From positions 96,655-160,654 of the forward strand of contig JAOAPC010000014.1 of assembly GCA_025462735.1 (NCBI GenBank): 64,000 nt of DNA. Direction: 5' to 3'. This document shows positions 41,887-50,756 of the stretch, piece after piece (the stretch's first letter is position 1; each line of letters opens with the position of its first letter). The stretch is from Acidobacteriaceae bacterium. Its GTDB lineage: Bacteria; Acidobacteriota; Terriglobia; Terriglobales; Acidobacteriaceae. A program made the position numbers and the translations under genes. A model generated the notes under the pieces. It was given only the letters and a program-made list of their open reading frames with translations, ran no database searches and was not told the origin of the DNA.

Positions 41887-41889
41887 GTT

Positions 41890-41990
41890 TCAGTTTTCAG
41901 GTTTCGAGAGGGCAGGTTTCAAGGTTGCAAAGTTTCAAGGTTTCACTTTGACTCTGGTGAAACTTTGAAACCTCAGAAACTTTGAAACCG
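41890..41990. repeat. GTTTCAAGGTTTC word inverted repeat after rpsI
   Basis: GGTTTCAAGGTTGCAAAGTT and TTTCAAGGTTTCAC are answered by GTGAAACTTTGAAACC and AGAAACTTTGAAACC. Next to it (about 42000-42030) lies CAGATTCCTCACCGCTAGCG, a half-element shared with 45299-45334 and 63642-63673. The rpsB ribosome site begins at 42102. Confidence 0.8.
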
Positions 41991-42114
41991 TAACTACAGA
42001 TTCCTCACCGCTAGCGCGGTTCGGAATAATTCTTCCCGTGCTCCGGTACGGGGACGGGAAAGCAATCCCGAGTTCGCAGCTTGAACGAAGGATGCAGACT
42101 TAAAAGGAGGTTTT

Positions 42115-43044
42115 TTGGCTAACATCACCATGAAGGAGTTGCTCGAAGCGGGTGTTCACTTCGGGCATCAGACGAAGCGCTGGAACCCCAAGATGAAAGA
42201 ATTCATCTTCGGCGAGCGCAATGGCATTTACATCATTGATCTACAGAAGACCCTCAAGATGTTCAAAGAGGCGTCGAAATTCGTCGCCGATCTCACTTCC
42301 GGCGGCAAGACAATCCTTTTTGTCGGGACCAAGCGCCAGGCCCAGGACGCAATTGCCGAGGAAGCGACTCGCGCCAACAGTTTTTATATAAACCAGCGCT
42401 GGCTGGGTGGACTGCTCACCAATTGGATCACGGTGCAGAAGTCCGTGAAGCGGCTCAAAGAATTAGACGAAATGGCCACGGATGGCCGTTACGAGCTGCT
42501 TCCGAAAAAAGAAGTCATCAAGCTTGAACGCGAACGCAAGCACCTGCAGGCAAACCTGGCAGGCATTAAGAACCTGAACAAGCTGCCCGACGCGGTCTTC
42601 GTTATCGACTCCAACAAAGAGCAGATCGCCGTGCGCGAAGCCCGCAAGCTGGGCATCCCCGTGGTCGCAGTTGTCGACACGAACTGTGATCCGACCGAAG
42701 TCGATTATGTGATCCCGGGCAACGACGACGCGCTGCGCGCGATCCGGCTGTTCGCTTCGAAAATTGCCGATTCCGTGATCGAGGGTTCTCAGTTGCTGAA
42801 TGACAAGCAGACTGCCGATATCGCGGCAGGCATTGGAGAAGCCCAGGAAGCCGAAGTTGCCGCCGGTGAAGAGTCAGCTGAGGGCGCAGCAGCAGCTACG
42901 GGCGCATCGATGTCCGCCGACTTCGGTGACGAGACAACCGAAGACATCAGCATGGAAGAAGTGCTTGGCCAGGGAACCCGCAAAAAGGCCGCGTCGGCTG
43001 AGGCTCCAGCCGAGACCCCCGAAGTCGAACATCAAACGTATTAA
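42115..43044 (+). CDS. rpsB: Small-subunit ribosomal protein uS2
   Basis: uS2 core motifs are [37 protein letters not shown] and the C-terminal [19 protein letters not shown]. The start is TTG at 42115, four bases after AAAAGGAGG; it gives the family's usual M-A-N-I-T-M-K beginning. Length 309 is larger than typical because of an acidic Ala/Glu-rich tail of about 70 residues. tsf follows after 414 bp of repeats. Confidence 0.97.
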   Translation: MANITMKELLEAGVHFGHQTKRWNPKMKEFIFGERNGIYIIDLQKTLKMFKEASKFVADLTSGGKTILFVGTKRQAQDAIAEEATRANSFYINQRWLGGLLTNWITVQKSVKRLKELDEMATDGRYELLPKKEVIKLERERKHLQANLAGIKNLNKLPDAVFVIDSNKEQIAVREARKLGIPVVAVVDTNCDPTEVDYVIPGNDDALRAIRLFASKIADSVIEGSQLLNDKQTADIAAGIGEAQEAEVAAGEESAEGAAAATGASMSADFGDETTEDISMEEVLGQGTRKKAASAEAPAETPEVEHQTY

Positions 43045-43121
43045 GACGTCATTGGCCGTCCGTCATCGGCCGTCGGTCAAATCGGTTGACGCAGACGTCT
43101 TCGGCCCTTGTCCAGACTGTC

Positions 43122-43410
43122 TCACTTACAGAGGATCAGCCCCGAAGGGGCGGCATATAAATAGCCCAGGACGTAAGTCCTGGGTGGTCATGCACACCGA
43201 TTCATCAGCCTCGAAGAGGCGGAACGTGAAAGCCCGGCACGGAAGTGCCGGGAGGAAGTAGAGCATCGCGAACCGAGTCCCGCAGGGACGGCACACGCGA
43301 GCAGCAAGACGGGGAAGGGCACGAGTTCACTCGTGCCGATCAAGGTTTGTATCAGGGCACGGCTTCAGCCGTGCCGGTAGCGGATAAGAAGCGGGGCTTT
43401 AGCCCCTGAA
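43122..43410. repeat. Chain of hairpin repeats between rpsB and tsf
   Basis: In order: GCCCCGAAGGGGCGGC, AGCCCAGGACGTAAGTCCTG, GCCCGGCACGGAAGTGCCGG, AGTCCCGCAGGGACGGCA, GGGCACGAGTTCACTCGTGC, GGGCACGGCTTCAGCCGTGC and GGGGCTTTAGCCCCTGA. Several units recur in the same order at 55506-55610, 63557-63745 and inside ispE. No gene is present in 43045-43458. Confidence 0.9.
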
Positions 43411-43458
43411 GGGATCAGGCCCGCGCGAGATCCGACGGCGCGGGTTAAATTTTGTAAA

Positions 43459-44163
43459 ATGGTAAAGGAATCATCTTCGATTATGGCAACCACGGGTAGT
43501 CCCGAACCAAACGACAACAAGCAGCCAAACATTTCTGCTGCCAAGGTGAAAGAGCTCCGCGACCTTACCGGCGCTCCCATGATGGATTGCAAAAAAGCCC
43601 TCACCGAAGCCAACGGTGACGCGGAAAAGGCCGTGGTGATCCTTCGCAAGCGCGGAGCAGCCGTGGCCCAAAAGAAGGCCGCGCGCATCACCAGCGAAGG
43701 CTCCGTCGCGCAATACATCCATGCGGGAGGCAAGATCGGCGTACTGGTCGAGGTGAACTGCGAGAGCGATTTCGTGGCCCGCACCGACGATTTCAAGCGC
43801 CTGATCAGCGAGATAGCTATGCACATCGCCGCCAGCGATCCGAAGTTCATCCGCAAAGAGGACGTCACTTCGGAAGACTACGAGCGCGAAAAAGATATCT
43901 TCCGCGCCCAGACTGCCGCGATGGGCAAGCCTCCGCAAGTGGTCGACAAGATCGTGGAAGGCAAAATGGCTAAGTTCTACGAGGAGGTCTGCCTCTACGA
44001 GCAACCTTACATTCGCGACCAGGCAGTCACAATCTCGCAGCTCATAACCACGGCCATCGGCAAACTCGGCGAAAACATTTCAGTCCGCCGGTTTGCCCGT
44101 TTCAAGGTGGGCGATGCTGGCGAGACCATTGCGGTCTCAAAGCCGGAGCAAAAACCTGAGTAA
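43459..44163 (+). CDS. tsf: Translation elongation factor Ts
   Basis: EF-Ts is the nucleotide-exchange factor for EF-Tu. The N-terminal UBA-like segment AAKVKELRDLTGAPMMDCKK with TDFVARTDDF-like core (VEVNCESDFVARTDDFKRL) and VCLYEQPYIRD are diagnostic. Length is 234, a shorter form without the full C-terminal subdomain. An ATG at 43483 gives MATTGSPEPN and is an alternative start; neither ATG has a well-spaced ribosome site (AAAGGA is 13 bases before the second). A terminator follows the stop. Confidence 0.95.
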   Translation: MVKESSSIMATTGSPEPNDNKQPNISAAKVKELRDLTGAPMMDCKKALTEANGDAEKAVVILRKRGAAVAQKKAARITSEGSVAQYIHAGGKIGVLVEVNCESDFVARTDDFKRLISEIAMHIAASDPKFIRKEDVTSEDYEREKDIFRAQTAAMGKPPQVVDKIVEGKMAKFYEEVCLYEQPYIRDQAVTISQLITTAIGKLGENISVRRFARFKVGDAGETIAVSKPEQKPE

Positions 44164-44167
44164 AGTA

Positions 44168-44193
44168 AAAGGCACCGCAAGGTGCCTTTTTTT
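44168..44193 (+). terminator. Rho-independent terminator after tsf
   Basis: AAGGCACC-GCAA-GGTGCCTT followed by a run of T. The arms are perfect and start 4 bases past the tsf stop codon. This is the clearest intrinsic terminator in the window. Confidence 0.9.
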
Positions 44194-44211
44194 CGATTAT
44201 AGGAACTCAGC

Positions 44212-44291
44212 TTTGAAAGGGTGCGGCTTACAGCCGCACCGTAATTGAGAGACGTGGGGTACGGCACGGCTGTAAGCCGTGCCCTTTCAAA
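44212..44291. repeat. MITE-like palindrome between tsf and pyrH
   Basis: TTTGAAAGGGTGCGGCTTAC at the left end is answered by GTAAGCCGTGCCCTTTCAAA at the right end. Each half also folds (TGCGGCTTACAGCCGCA; GGCACGGCTGTAAGCCGTGC). It separates the tsf terminator from the pyrH start. Confidence 0.85.
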
Positions 44292-44348
44292 TCCAAAGCG
44301 ACTCCACTTAAATCTTTGCGAGATGCGCGATAATAGTTTCACGACAAT

Positions 44349-45065
44349 ATGGCTGAACCGATCTTCAAACGCATTCTGCTAAAAATCTCCGGCGAGGCGC
44401 TGGCCGCGAAGCAAGGCTTCGGAGTCGACCCGACCCGCATTCATGAGATCGCCGCCGAACTGGGTGAAGTTCACTCGTTGGGCGTCCAGATCGCGATCGT
44501 CGTGGGCGGCGGAAATTTCTTTCGCGGTGTCGCGGAACAGGCACGAAACATGGACCGCGTCTCCGCCGACCATATGGGTATGCTAGCCACCGTCATCAAC
44601 GCCCTCGCCTTACAGGACGCCCTGGAGAAGCAGAACATCTACACCCGGGTGCAAACGGCGCTTGAGATGAACCAGGTCGCCGAGCCCTTCATTCGTCGCC
44701 GGGCTATTCGCCACCTGGAAAAACGGCGCATCGTGATCTTCGCCGGCGGGACCGGCAATCCGTATTTCTCCACCGACACCGCCGCCTCGCTGCGCGCCAT
44801 GGAGATCAAGGCTGATGCCATTCTCAAAGCCACCAAGGTCGACGGCATCTACGACGCTGACCCGATGCTGGTGAAAGACGCGACCAAGTTCACGCAGATC
44901 ACCTATATGGAAGTCTTGAAGCGCGGCCTCAAAGTGATGGACTCAACTGCCATCTCCCTCTGCAAGGACAACAATCTACCGATCATTATTTTTAACCTGA
45001 ACCAGCACGGCAACATCGCCAAGGTCGTAACTGGCGAGAAGATTGGCTCGCTGGTAAGCGCGTAG
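44349..45065 (+). CDS. pyrH: UMP kinase
   Basis: This amino-acid-kinase-fold enzyme makes UDP. Motifs include [46 protein letters not shown] and [11 protein letters not shown]. Length 238 is standard. rpsB-tsf-pyrH is the usual order, but frr, normally next, is not found in the following DNA. The usual in-frame start MAEPIFKRI is at 44349. Confidence 0.97.
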   Translation: MAEPIFKRILLKISGEALAAKQGFGVDPTRIHEIAAELGEVHSLGVQIAIVVGGGNFFRGVAEQARNMDRVSADHMGMLATVINALALQDALEKQNIYTRVQTALEMNQVAEPFIRRRAIRHLEKRRIVIFAGGTGNPYFSTDTAASLRAMEIKADAILKATKVDGIYDADPMLVKDATKFTQITYMEVLKRGLKVMDSTAISLCKDNNLPIIIFNLNQHGNIAKVVTGEKIGSLVSA

Positions 45066-45428
45066 ATAGCTATCAGCTATCAGCCGTCAGCTTTCAGCCT
45101 TCAGCTCTCAGCTAAACCCCAGACCCCGAACACATGTCATCCCGAACTCGCTGCAAGCGAGAGAGGGATCGTACGATCCCGTCGTCCTCACACATGCGTC
45201 TGCAGGATGACCGAAGCAGCCGTTAGCAACGTCGGTGGTACCGGTTACGCTGACTTAGCGCTCGACATCTATTCCTTCACAAAACCACCCTAACCTTTTG
45301 TCATTCCGAACCGCTTTAGCGGTGAGGAATCTGCTTTTCGTGGGGAACAGCAGATTCCTCGGAGCTGAAGGTCCTCGGAATGACAGTAGTGGTTTTCGGG
45401 CCGAGGGCTGACGGCTGAAAGCTGACGG
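45066..45428. repeat. Repeat block after pyrH (word repeats and TGTCAT-type palindromes)
   Basis: No gene is seen here. At each edge are CAGCTATCAGCCGTCAGC words (45070-45115) and their complement (GGGCTGACGGCTGAAAGCTG, 45405-45430), an inverted pair about 300 bp apart. Inside are a TGTCATCCCGAAC unit at 45134 and a palindromic element at 45299-45385 that begins TGTCATTCCGA and ends TCGGAATGACA. Confidence 0.8.
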
Positions 45429-46271
45429 CTAGTTCACCCAGCCCGACTTCGATCCGCCATTCTTCTTATCGTCATCCGGGGGGATGTAATTTCCGTGCTC
45501 GTCAAAGGTGACGGTGCGGTTGTGGTCGCGCATATAAACTTCAAATTTGCGCGCCGCGCGCCGCCTCTTCCAGCGGTAATAGTAGTTACGCAGAGCGAAA
45601 TAGCGCTCTGAAATCTGCAGCTTACTCCTGCGCGTCAGGAACAGCGAATACCACACGTACCCGGCCCCTAAGCCCAGCAGCAGAATGAAATCGTGTAAAT
45701 CGAAGCCGTGCAGGAGCAAATATGCAGTCTCGATTCCGGCTATTCCCATGACGATCCATTTCACCGGAATCTGAATCGGGATCGGAAACAGCATGATCGG
45801 AGCGTTGCGGTTGAATAAATAAAAGACCATCAGGATGGCGTTGGCCGCCGCGCCGCATCCCGAAGCAGATCCTTGCGCAAAAGAAGGAGAATGCAACAAG
45901 GGCCCTAGGAACGAGAGGGCGAATCCCGCGACGCCTGCGACAATTGTGCTGCCTAAGAACAGTCCGTAGAACCGTGCAGAACCGATCTGTTGTTCGACTG
46001 CATATCCCAAAAAATAGATGCCCGCAATCGAGAGCACGAAGTCCATCGGATCAACATAGATGAACGCGTAGGTTACAAACTGCCAGAGCCAGCCATGGTG
46101 AATGGCAACCGGGCTAAGGGCCCCCAGGGCGACCAAGGTCCGACCGGTAGCGGGCGCAAAAGAAAGCAACAACAGAGTGACAACGTAGATGGCGACGCTC
46201 GCCAGAATAATCTGGCGTACCGCGCCGCGAAACGGCGGGAACCCCATTCCGGAATAGACATTTCTTGCCAT
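45429..46271 (-). CDS. Rhomboid-like membrane protein lacking catalytic residues
   Basis: Six helices in rhomboid order: IILASVAIYVVTLLLLSFA, HHGWLWQFVTYAFIY (the helix 2 WR-like/H region), FVLSIAGIYFLGYAVEQQIG, and ANAILMVFYLFN. The catalytic GxSG position reads GSASGCGAAANAI with no Ser two residues after Gly, and the helix 6 His is replaced (FILLLGLGAGYVW). It is therefore probably a pseudoprotease, like iRhoms or derlins. The C-terminus is a basic/acidic cytoplasmic tail (YYYRWKRRRAARKFEVYMRD). The ATG at 46271 is used; a GTG two codons earlier is possible. Confidence 0.7.
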   Translation of the reverse strand: MARNVYSGMGFPPFRGAVRQIILASVAIYVVTLLLLSFAPATGRTLVALGALSPVAIHHGWLWQFVTYAFIYVDPMDFVLSIAGIYFLGYAVEQQIGSARFYGLFLGSTIVAGVAGFALSFLGPLLHSPSFAQGSASGCGAAANAILMVFYLFNRNAPIMLFPIPIQIPVKWIVMGIAGIETAYLLLHGFDLHDFILLLGLGAGYVWYSLFLTRRSKLQISERYFALRNYYYRWKRRRAARKFEVYMRDHNRTVTFDEHGNYIPPDDDKKNGGSKSGWVN

Positions 46272-46316
46272 ATTCACCAGCCGCCAGCAGCAGGCACAGA
46301 TTTATCGTAGCAGCAG

Positions 46317-47711
46317 CTACCGTTCCGGCACAGGCACGATAGGCTGGCTTTTGTGGCCCGCCTCGTCGATCGCTTCAACCGCAAAGATCACATTGTCCTT
46401 CGAAACTGGAAGCGTGGCCCGCGTCACTTTACCCATCGATTGCGAGTGCTCCCAGTCCGGAGCGCTTGTCGCCCGCCACAGCACTTCGTATCCTGACGCC
46501 CGCCCGTCAGATGAAGGCTCCCAAACCAAGGTCGAATCATTCACCAGCTCCTTAGTCTCAACTCTGACGGTTCGCGGCGGCCCCGGAGCAGACGCCAACT
46601 CCGCCAGCGTCGCCGCATTCAGCCGCGCCACATTGGCCACGTAGTCGTAATTCACAAATTCAGGCAAGTCACCATATTCGATTCCATTTTCCGACCGGAC
46701 GTTTTGATGTTGACGATTAAAATTTTCGCGAAACTCAGTGAAGCGGACTGCCGCATACCCCGCCTCATTGAAAGAAATATGGTCTCCCCCTCGCAGATAG
46801 CGGTCACGCCGAAATTCGAGCGTCGGCGAAACTTGGACTTCATAAGCTCGCCCAGTCTGCGCTACGTAACGCGCAAGTTCGCGTGAAGGCGAATCGTTTT
46901 CTCCACCCAACGCCCGGATCATTCGCAGCTGAGCTTCCGTGGTGCCGTCCGGAATGCTCTCTGAGAACACGCGCACTACTTTAGAGTCTTGCCCCGGGCT
47001 TTTGTCTCCACCCACAATGTCATTGTTCAGCACCGCTTCAATATCCCAGCCCTGGGACTTCGCAAATTCGGCAAAATGCTTGCTGCCGTAGAGCCCCTGT
47101 TCCTCGCCGGCCACCGTCAGAAAAATAATCGTTCCCGGAAACTTCAGCTTGCTGAGCACGCGGGCGCACTCCAGGCTCACCGCCGTTCCGCTGCCATCGT
47201 CATTCGCCCCCGGAGCAACTCCGCGCGTATCGAGAGTGTCGCTGTTCCGCGAATCGTAATGTCCGCTCACCAGCACAATGCGTTTGGCGTCCTCCGGATT
47301 CGTTCCTCGCAGCACGGCATACACATTCGTGATTTCGACCGGCGCAGGCACGCGTTCGCTGACAGGCTGTGTAAAACTGTCTGTCTTTACCTCCAGACAG
47401 CCACCGCAATCGCGCGAATAGCGTTCGAATTCGCTCTTGATCCATTCCCGTGCCGCGCCAATCCCCCGCCCTGCGGAAATCGACGCCGCATCCTGCGCTG
47501 AAATTGTGCTGCGCGTCTGGAAGCTGACTAGCTTCTCAATGTCGGACTGCACCTGCGCCGCCGAGATTTCCTTCAAAGCAGCCCTGATTTTGAGATCCGA
47601 AATCTGGGGACGCAACTCTTGTGCTTGCTGGGCTGCCGCCGGCAACACAGTCAGAATTTGGAGCAATAATTCAAGAGCTAGAACAAATGGCGCAGACCTG
47701 TAAAAGATCAC
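46317..47711 (-). CDS. Secreted M28-family zinc aminopeptidase
   Basis: The signal peptide (FVLALELLLQILTVLPAAAQ) precedes the M28 core: VLVSGHYDSRNS (His/Asp zinc ligand region), GVAPGANDDGSGTAVSLE (bridging Asp), TVAGEEQGLYGSKHFA (Glu base and ligand), NNDIVGGD and GGDHISFNEAGYAAVRFTE (His ligand). A C-terminal fibronectin-III-like domain (TKELVNDSTLVWEPSSDGRA) follows. The GTG at 47711 is chosen since GAGGAG lies 7 bases upstream; a longer frame to 47777 lacks this. About 464 residues. Likely periplasmic or secreted peptide degradation. Confidence 0.9.
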   Translation of the reverse strand: MIFYRSAPFVLALELLLQILTVLPAAAQQAQELRPQISDLKIRAALKEISAAQVQSDIEKLVSFQTRSTISAQDAASISAGRGIGAAREWIKSEFERYSRDCGGCLEVKTDSFTQPVSERVPAPVEITNVYAVLRGTNPEDAKRIVLVSGHYDSRNSDTLDTRGVAPGANDDGSGTAVSLECARVLSKLKFPGTIIFLTVAGEEQGLYGSKHFAEFAKSQGWDIEAVLNNDIVGGDKSPGQDSKVVRVFSESIPDGTTEAQLRMIRALGGENDSPSRELARYVAQTGRAYEVQVSPTLEFRRDRYLRGGDHISFNEAGYAAVRFTEFRENFNRQHQNVRSENGIEYGDLPEFVNYDYVANVARLNAATLAELASAPGPPRTVRVETKELVNDSTLVWEPSSDGRASGYEVLWRATSAPDWEHSQSMGKVTRATLPVSKDNVIFAVEAIDEAGHKSQPIVPVPER

Positions 47712-47871
47712 GTTGATCTCCTCGTGAACTGCTCTTTGTACATTATTTTGCGGCGTGCGGAAACACAACCACTCCACAGCGTCGACACTATTTTCCCGAT
47801 TTGAATTCTTTTTCGCAAAAACTGTTCACTTGACCTTGCCTCGTACACAGGCACGATGTTTATGTTCTCGA

Positions 47872-48531
47872 ATGAGACGTGCAGTGGGAATTCTCGTTTG
47901 CGTTGCTCTGGTGAGCCTGCCCGGAAAGGCCGCGCCCAAACCCCACGTGGTCGCTCTTGGCCGATGGACCACGATTTCGTGGCGCGACCAGGATAGCGAG
48001 GCTAAACCAGTCCAGCTCAAGATTCGTCCGCTGTACGTCGATGGACGGACCAAGGAATTCACCATTGGGGCCCCTCACGAGGTGACCGAGCGGACCTTCG
48101 TGGTACAGCGCAGTTACCGGCTCAACGACTCCCTGCCGCAACAGCCCGGCCCTACGCAGTGGCAATGGCAGCGGGGCGGATGGTTGTTGGTCGATCGCGT
48201 GAGTGGAAAAGTTCAGCCTCTCGCGCTTCCAGAATTCGACCCTGATTCGTCCGCGGTCAACTGGTATCGAGACTATGCGGCCTACTGTGGAACCTCTGAA
48301 GACGGTCAGAAACTCATCGCTTTGGTCGTACAAGTAGGCCGGCGAAAGCCTCTGCTGAAAAAAGCCGTCGGCGAGTCCAACGAATCTCCGCAAACCTGCG
48401 GCCAGCCGCTGTGGGAGCGGAACCCGGTACGCGTAACTTTTGAAATCACGCCCGCTCAGAAATTAATGTTTGCCGTAAAAAGCCGTGCCGTTGACGCCAT
48501 CACTTCCGAGGAAACCGAGGGCGGCAATTGA
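47872..48531 (+). CDS. Secreted protein of unknown function
   Basis: From the ATG at 47872 the protein begins with a signal peptide (MRRAVGILVCVALVSLPGKA) and has about 219 residues. The body is rich in Trp, Arg and beta strands (VVALGRWTTISWRDQDSEAK, TQWQWQRGGWLLVDRVSGKV) and holds two Cys likely to form a disulfide. No family is recognised. The frame is open upstream to 47755, but the extra 39 residues are unlike a signal peptide. It is convergent with the rhomboid protease gene, whose stop is 3 bp away. Confidence 0.6.
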   Translation: MRRAVGILVCVALVSLPGKAAPKPHVVALGRWTTISWRDQDSEAKPVQLKIRPLYVDGRTKEFTIGAPHEVTERTFVVQRSYRLNDSLPQQPGPTQWQWQRGGWLLVDRVSGKVQPLALPEFDPDSSAVNWYRDYAAYCGTSEDGQKLIALVVQVGRRKPLLKKAVGESNESPQTCGQPLWERNPVRVTFEITPAQKLMFAVKSRAVDAITSEETEGGN

Positions 48532-48534
48532 GGC

Positions 48535-49350
48535 TTATGCGTGCAGCACAGATCTCCGGATCAGGAAGAAAATTGCCAGCAGCAGCACCCCGGTCACCAT
48601 GAACACCCATTGCCGCCAGGAATTCCTCTCGTCCGGCGGTGACGTCAGATGCCGCGCTAACACCGCTCCCAAGATCAGCCCGCAAACCAAACCCCCGATG
48701 TGAGCGGAGTTGTCGATTCCCGGCACCACCGCCCCGAAAAACAAGTTGTATCCTGCAAACAAAACCAGGCTTTTCAGCGTAGACCTCAGCGCTCGCGGAG
48801 GCACCGGCAAATGGCCAAGATAGAGCGCCGAAATCAATGCTCCGGCCAAACCAAAAACTGCCCCGGACGCACCTGCGCCAAATCGGTTTGGGTGGAGTCC
48901 CAGGCTCGCAAGACTCCCGGCAATTCCGCAAAACGTATACGTCAGAAAATAAGTCCAGCGGTCGAACACGCGCTCTGCCAAGATGCCCAGGTTCCACAGG
49001 CACCACATATTGAGCGCGATATGGACGATCCCAATATGCACATAGTTCGAAGTCCACATGCGCCAGGGCTGGCTGGCGAGAGTTTGCAAACCGGTATTCG
49101 CACCCCATTTCACCAGGTCCGAAATCTGCGGCGATACCGGCGAAGCCCCCGAAACCGTCATACCGAGGAAGACCAAGACGTTGGCGCCGATGATCGCCGA
49201 CGTTACCGGCATCGCTTTGATTAGCGACGGCCGGTTTGCCTTCACTTGCTCCTGTGCGCGAATAAATGCCCGGGCGCGGCATTCGGGACAAATATTGTCT
49301 GGATGTCCTCCGGGCTGAAGCTCCCGGCCACAACTTACGCAAGTTGGCAT
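48535..49350 (-). CDS. Rhomboid-family intramembrane serine protease with N-terminal zinc ribbon
   Basis: Residues 4-24 have CVSCGRELQPGG...CPEC, a small zinc ribbon. Six helices follow. Active-site Ser is in FGAGASGAVFGLAG and the catalytic His in IDNSAHIGGLVCGLILG. The helix 2 region YVHIGIVHIALNMWCLW carries the conserved His/Asn. It should cleave membrane proteins within the bilayer. The zinc ribbon may bind a substrate or partner in the cytosol. The gene 4 kb away encodes a rhomboid-like protein without the catalytic residues. Confidence 0.93.
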   Translation of the reverse strand: MPTCVSCGRELQPGGHPDNICPECRARAFIRAQEQVKANRPSLIKAMPVTSAIIGANVLVFLGMTVSGASPVSPQISDLVKWGANTGLQTLASQPWRMWTSNYVHIGIVHIALNMWCLWNLGILAERVFDRWTYFLTYTFCGIAGSLASLGLHPNRFGAGASGAVFGLAGALISALYLGHLPVPPRALRSTLKSLVLFAGYNLFFGAVVPGIDNSAHIGGLVCGLILGAVLARHLTSPPDERNSWRQWVFMVTGVLLLAIFFLIRRSVLHA

Positions 49351-49379
49351 CTGGGATTATTCTACAAAGAACCGAATCG

Positions 49380-49500
49380 GCTGACCCTGTCGTCTGTTTT
49401 CTCGGTGTCCTCTGTGCATGCTTCCTCTGTGTTCTGTGTGCCCTCTGTGGTTGCTTGGTAATTTAACGAAAGAGAATACACAGAACGCCTGAGGAGCCCG
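49380..49500. repeat. CTCTGTGTTCTCTGTGG word repeat
   Basis: Words such as TCCTCTGTGCATGC, TCCTCTGTGTTCTGTGTG and CCTCTGTGGTT run in near-tandem, followed by the partial complement AGAATACACAGAACGC. A related phrase is near 52466-52485. It separates the rhomboid protease gene and the transporter gene. Confidence 0.7.
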
Positions 49501-49505
49501 CGACT

Positions 49506-50450
49506 TCAGTCCGCCGCCGCTTCCGCGGTCCTCAACGGTTCAGACTTTTTCTTCACGCCGGCGCTGGTCACAACTATCACCGACGCGATCACAATCACGC
49601 TGCCTGCCACAACATAACGATCGACTGTCTCGTGCAGCACCAGCCATCCCAGAAATATGGCGACAATCGGATTCACATAAGCATAAGTCGACACTTTTGC
49701 CGCCGGCGCGTGACTAAGAATATAGATGTATGCCGTGTAACCGATCAGCGACCCGCCAACCACCAGATACGCAACGGCGCCGATGCCGCGCGCAGTCCAG
49801 GCGACCCGCGAGAGATCATGGTTAAGCAGCGCGAAAATTGAATTCCCTACGCCGGCAAACAAAACCTGCCAGGCCGTTGCAGCAAACGTCGGCGGACCAG
49901 ACTGCCACTTTTTCGAAAGCACTGACCCAAAGGCCCAGCTCATCGCTCCACCGATCAGCGCCACCGACCACCATAGTTGCCGCTGACCAATTTCACCCGT
50001 AGCGCGAAGCTGCGGCCAAAGCAGAACCAATGTGCCAGTGAAACCAAGCGCCAGCCCGGCGATGCTCCGTCCAGACAACCGGGTATGGCCAAGAAGCAAC
50101 GAATCCAGCACCAGAAACCAGAGCGGGATGCTGGCCACCAACATCGCCGCCAGCCCGCTGGGGATGGAGCGTTCCGCGTAGGAAAGCGTGAGATTGCCTC
50201 CCATGAGCAGCAGGTTACCGACGATTGCGAGCTGCAACAGTTTCTTAGCGCTGTAGCGGATGTTCTCTCCGCTCAGCAAGCAATAACCGAGCATGATTAC
50301 GCCCGCGATCGTGAACCGAGTGGCGCACATCAGCGCCGGCGGAATGTGTTCGACTGCGATATCGATTCCGAGGTAGGTCGATCCCCAGAACAGATAAACC
50401 AGGCCAAAATTCAGGCCGAGCATGAAGCGGGATGGATGGGAAGAGGACAT
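49506..50450 (-). CDS. EamA-family (DMT superfamily) transporter
   Basis: Ten transmembrane helices in two EamA halves: LNFGLVYLFWGSTYLGIDIA with PALMCATRFTIAGVIMLGY, and WWSVALIGGAMSWAFGSVLS with GGSLIGYTAYIYILSHAPAA, PIVAIFLGWLVLHE. Such proteins export amino acids, sugars or other metabolites (YedA/RhaT style). Substrate not predictable. The ATG at 50450 is used; a GTG two codons upstream is also in frame. Confidence 0.9.
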   Translation of the reverse strand: MSSSHPSRFMLGLNFGLVYLFWGSTYLGIDIAVEHIPPALMCATRFTIAGVIMLGYCLLSGENIRYSAKKLLQLAIVGNLLLMGGNLTLSYAERSIPSGLAAMLVASIPLWFLVLDSLLLGHTRLSGRSIAGLALGFTGTLVLLWPQLRATGEIGQRQLWWSVALIGGAMSWAFGSVLSKKWQSGPPTFAATAWQVLFAGVGNSIFALLNHDLSRVAWTARGIGAVAYLVVGGSLIGYTAYIYILSHAPAAKVSTYAYVNPIVAIFLGWLVLHETVDRYVVAGSVIVIASVIVVTSAGVKKKSEPLRTAEAAAD

Positions 50451-50756
50451 TGGCACCCGAACTGCAACGCGGGATATTTATTAAGACGAAGCAGAGACAC
50501 AATTCGATTCAGAATTGGTGCTGCTTTCCAAGGCACCCGAAATCCGACGGGTCCGCAGGGACGCGCCACACATGGCAGGATATTAAGAGCAGCTCAAAAC
50601 TCTGCGCTATCCGGATCTTGCGGTCAAACAGCTTCTGCAGTCGAATCCAGACACAGCTTGCAATCCCTAATTCCCAATCGCGCATGGCCTCTCGCATCCC
50701 TGTTAGACTACGTTGTTCTACTACGCTATTCACAATCCTTCTGATTGCAGGGCCTC

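Noticed and set aside
41998..42110. Ribosomal-protein leader or riboswitch upstream of rpsB
   Set aside because: The visible stems are explained by the CAGATTCCTCACCGCT and GTTTCAAGG repeat families seen at other loci.
43045..43458. Possible CRISPR array or small RNA cluster
   Set aside because: The units are unequal palindromes with different stems and no constant repeat-spacer period.
48500..49342. Open frame of 280 codons overlapping the zinc-ribbon rhomboid in another frame
   Set aside because: The alternative frame encodes the GxSG/His rhomboid motifs and has the good start; this one is a shadow.
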